Of a stretch of DNA of 64,000 nt, positions 62,394 through 64,000 are shown piece after piece. The DNA is from CAYPTB01 sp964413535. GTDB taxonomy: Bacteria; Planctomycetota; UBA1135; GCA-002686595. Position 1 is the stretch's first letter; each line of letters starts with the position of its first letter. The stretch is from NCBI GenBank assembly GCA_964413535.1, contig CAYPTB010000040.1, positions 328,727 to 392,726 on the forward strand, in the 5' to 3' direction. Below the pieces are notes generated by a model. That model had not been told where the DNA came from and searched no databases. It saw only the letters and a list, made by a program, of their open reading frames with translations. A program made the position numbers and the translations under genes.

Positions 62394-63362
62394 ATGAGCG
62401 AGTTCCGCACCGGACGCGTCGTTCGCGGCGACGCGAAGGTCTACCACGTCGATCTGGGCGGGAAGGTAGTCGCGTGCGCACCGCGCGGGAAGCTCTTCGA
62501 GGAACACTCGAACGAGAAGAACCCGATCGCGGTCGGAGACTTCGTCCGCGTGAGCCTGGACGGCAACCCGCCCGGCATCGAAGAAGTCCTGCCGCGCGAC
62601 AACTGGCTCCCGCGCATCGCGTCGTCCCACGATCCGCGCGCGCAGGTCCTGTTCTCGAACGTCGACCAGTTGTTCGTCATGGGCTCGGTCGAGAAGCCCC
62701 GGCTCTCCACGAACCGTACCGATCGCATCCTCGCCGCCTGCGCCTACTACGAGATCCCCGCGCGCCTGATCCTGAACAAGGTCGATCTCGTCGACCCAGT
62801 GGCAGTAGAGGAGCTGCGAGCGATCTACGAACTGGTAGGCGTCGAAGTCCTCGCCACGAGTGCGACGACCGGGATCGGCGTGGACGCGGTCGCCCAGCTC
62901 CTGCGCGGGAAGGTGACGGTCCTGTACGGCGCCTCCGGCGCCGGCAAGTCCACGCTCGTCAACGCGATCCAGCCCGACCTGAAGCTCAAGATCGGCAAGA
63001 TCAGCAAGTACTGGGATTCGGGCAAGCACACGACCACGTTCTCCCAGTTCCACAAGCTCGACGCCGTCGACGGTTGGATCGTCGACACGCCGGGGATCCG
63101 CAGCTTCAGGCTGTACGGCATCAACAAGGCCGAGCTGCGCGGCCTGTTCCCCGAGTTCGCTCCGCTGCAGTCGAAGTGCCGCTTCCCCAACTGCTCGCAC
63201 GACCACGAGCCGGATTGCGCGGTGTACGACGCAGTCGAACGCGGCGAGATCGCGATCTCGCGCTATCAGAGTTACGTCCAGATCCTGGACGAGCTCGAGC
63301 ACCCTCCGGAGGACGACTCGACGGTCGATCCCTCGGGCGAGGGCGGCGCACCGCTCACGTGA
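62394..63362 (+). CDS. rsgA: ribosome biogenesis GTPase RsgA (YjeQ)
   Basis: A 322-aa circularly permuted GTPase that checks 30S maturation. OB fold at residues 1-~75, then motifs in permuted order: G4 NKVD (128-131), G1 GASGAGKS (179-186), G3 DTPG (231-234). The C-terminal zinc knuckle CRFPNCSHDHEPDC is complete. GGAAG precedes the ATG by 7 nt. It overlaps the convergent DUF2752 gene by 8 nt. Confidence 0.95.
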   Translation: MSEFRTGRVVRGDAKVYHVDLGGKVVACAPRGKLFEEHSNEKNPIAVGDFVRVSLDGNPPGIEEVLPRDNWLPRIASSHDPRAQVLFSNVDQLFVMGSVEKPRLSTNRTDRILAACAYYEIPARLILNKVDLVDPVAVEELRAIYELVGVEVLATSATTGIGVDAVAQLLRGKVTVLYGASGAGKSTLVNAIQPDLKLKIGKISKYWDSGKHTTTFSQFHKLDAVDGWIVDTPGIRSFRLYGINKAELRGLFPEFAPLQSKCRFPNCSHDHEPDCAVYDAVERGEIAISRYQSYVQILDELEHPPEDDSTVDPSGEGGAPLT

Positions 63363-63834
63363 CGGCGAGCTTGTAGACCCACGACAATCCGAGCGCCGCG
63401 CCGAGGGCGATCCAGCCAGGCGTGAGGCGCTCGCGGCGCAGCAGCACGTGCAAGTCGCGCCCCTCTAGGTGTCGGACGATGCTCCAGATCGAGAAGGACA
63501 GCCCCAGCAGCACGGCGAGCGTCCCGAACGGTTGCGTCGCGAGGGAATCCAAGAACCGTCCGCGGACGGCGAGCGCGACCGACGTGGTCACGCCGCAGCC
63601 CGGACAGGGGATTCCGAAGAGCGCCATGCTCCTGCACGGCCACAGACCGAGTTGCTCGTGGGTTCCGAAGCCGCGCGGGTCGGGATCCAGGAAGACGCGC
63701 GCGGCAACCAGGCCGAGCGGGAACGCGAGCCCGAGCGCGAAGCAGAGCCAGTGCTCCGGAGAGCGCGCGGCGGCGTTCGTCGAGCCCGTGCGGGAACCCT
63801 CGTCGCGGTGAGGCGCGTCCACGCTCCCCATCAT
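63355..63834 (-). CDS. DUF2752 small membrane protein
   Basis: A 159-aa protein. The DUF2752 signature CPGCGVTTSVALAVRGRF is present, preceded by a hydrophobic helix and followed by two more (GTLAVLLGLSFSIWSIVRHL, and WIALGAALGLSWVYKLAVT). An N-terminal polar stretch leads to AARSPEHWLCFALGLAFPLG. Two adjacent ATGs (63834 and 63831) are possible starts. It lies 8 nt downstream of a 38-bp hairpin. Function unknown. Confidence 0.85.
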   Translation of the reverse strand: MMGSVDAPHRDEGSRTGSTNAAARSPEHWLCFALGLAFPLGLVAARVFLDPDPRGFGTHEQLGLWPCRSMALFGIPCPGCGVTTSVALAVRGRFLDSLATQPFGTLAVLLGLSFSIWSIVRHLEGRDLHVLLRRERLTPGWIALGAALGLSWVYKLAVT

Positions 63835-63842
63835 GGCGGTCA

Positions 63843-63943
63843 GTACGGTGCCGCGACAAACAACAACGGATTCGCCGGCCAACGTTCTGGAACCCGTCTC
63901 ATCGCGGCCGGCGAATCCGTTGTTGTTTGTCGCGGCACCGTAC
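63843..63943. repeat. 38-bp perfect inverted repeat between two minus-strand genes
   Basis: Arms 63843-63880 and 63906-63943 are exact reverse complements with a 25-nt centre. On the minus strand it begins 13 nt after the stop of the endonuclease/exonuclease/phosphatase-family gene and ends 8 nt before the DUF2752 ATG. It would form a very stable hairpin in the RNA and could terminate transcription or isolate the downstream gene. Same design as the 47-bp repeat at 41.9 kb, though the sequences differ. Confidence 0.95.
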
Positions 63944-63956
63944 CTTCCTTCCGTCC

Positions 63957-64000
63957 TCAGCGCTCGAGCACGGCGACGACGGGCAGGTGATCGGAGAGGT
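63957..64000 (-). CDS. C-terminal tail of an endonuclease/exonuclease/phosphatase family protein (partial)
   Basis: Only the last 13 codons are in the window. They read LSDHLPVVAVLER, whose SDHLPVVA is the final conserved motif (catalytic His) of DNase I-like endonuclease/exonuclease/phosphatase proteins. The rest lies beyond the right edge. Confidence 0.6.
   Translation of the reverse strand, partial: LSDHLPVVAVLER

Noticed and set aside
1..64000. CRISPR array or rRNA operon
   Set aside because: No regularly spaced direct repeats and no conserved rRNA segments were found on either strand.

Overview
The window is 64 kb of dense, high-GC (roughly two-thirds G+C by eye) bacterial chromosome with about 60 protein genes, short intergenic gaps and many start/stop overlaps. 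I see no rRNA, tRNA, CRISPR array, phage or insertion sequence. The gene set fits a Gram-negative-type aerobe that oxidises fatty acids and glycerol 3-phosphate. A DUF1570 protease-like protein, a large secreted protein of carboxypeptidase-regulatory-like repeats, a TIGR03087-type (PEP-CTERM/exosortase-associated) glycosyltransferase and a complex I operon without nuoEFG together suggest a planctomycete. That placement is inference, not proof.

Layout. 0-8.8 kb: end of a protein kinase, leucine dehydrogenase, topoisomerase I, a DinG-type helicase with a decayed exonuclease domain, and PrmA. 9-15.4 kb: GlpD, FadE, a membrane protein, a YceI protein and a DUF2007 protein. 15.6-24.4 kb: a 1083-aa secreted repeat protein, then a five-gene leftward operon for a Tat-exported molybdenum hydroxylase (2Fe-2S, Mo and FAD subunits, a 75-aa Cys-rich protein, a DUF1326 protein), and a DUF4870 protein. 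24.6-28.3 kb: an exopolysaccharide-type glycosyltransferase/methyltransferase pair, then a worn stretch with a frameshifted secreted protein, a C-terminal fragment of asparagine synthetase and a nucleotidyltransferase with a small partner. 28.3-39.5 kb: nuoABCDHIJKLMN on the minus strand, with a histidine-rich insertion in NuoL.

39.7-48.1 kb: a radical-SAM-like protein without its cluster motif, an ABC ATPase and a probable permease, a thioesterase, a hydrolase, a CnoX-like thioredoxin, the DUF1570 protein, an isoprenylcysteine-methyltransferase-like protein and a kinase-fold protein. 48.2-53.0 kb: RluA-type pseudouridine synthase, S21, RecD2 and two Hsp20 chaperones. 53-64 kb: tandem PilZ protein, polysaccharide pyruvyl transferase, secreted HEAT-repeat protein, nitrilase-family hydrolase, NsrR-like regulator, degenerate GGDEF/coiled-coil protein, RarA, TrmH-family methylase, RsgA, DUF2752 protein and the tail of an endonuclease/exonuclease/phosphatase.

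The most unusual DNA structures are two perfect long inverted repeats. One has 47-bp arms and supplies the last codons of two convergent genes (about 41.9 kb). The other has 38-bp arms and lies just after a stop codon (about 63.9 kb). The most unusual proteins are the cluster-less radical-SAM homologue, the His-rich NuoL and the DinG-like helicase.
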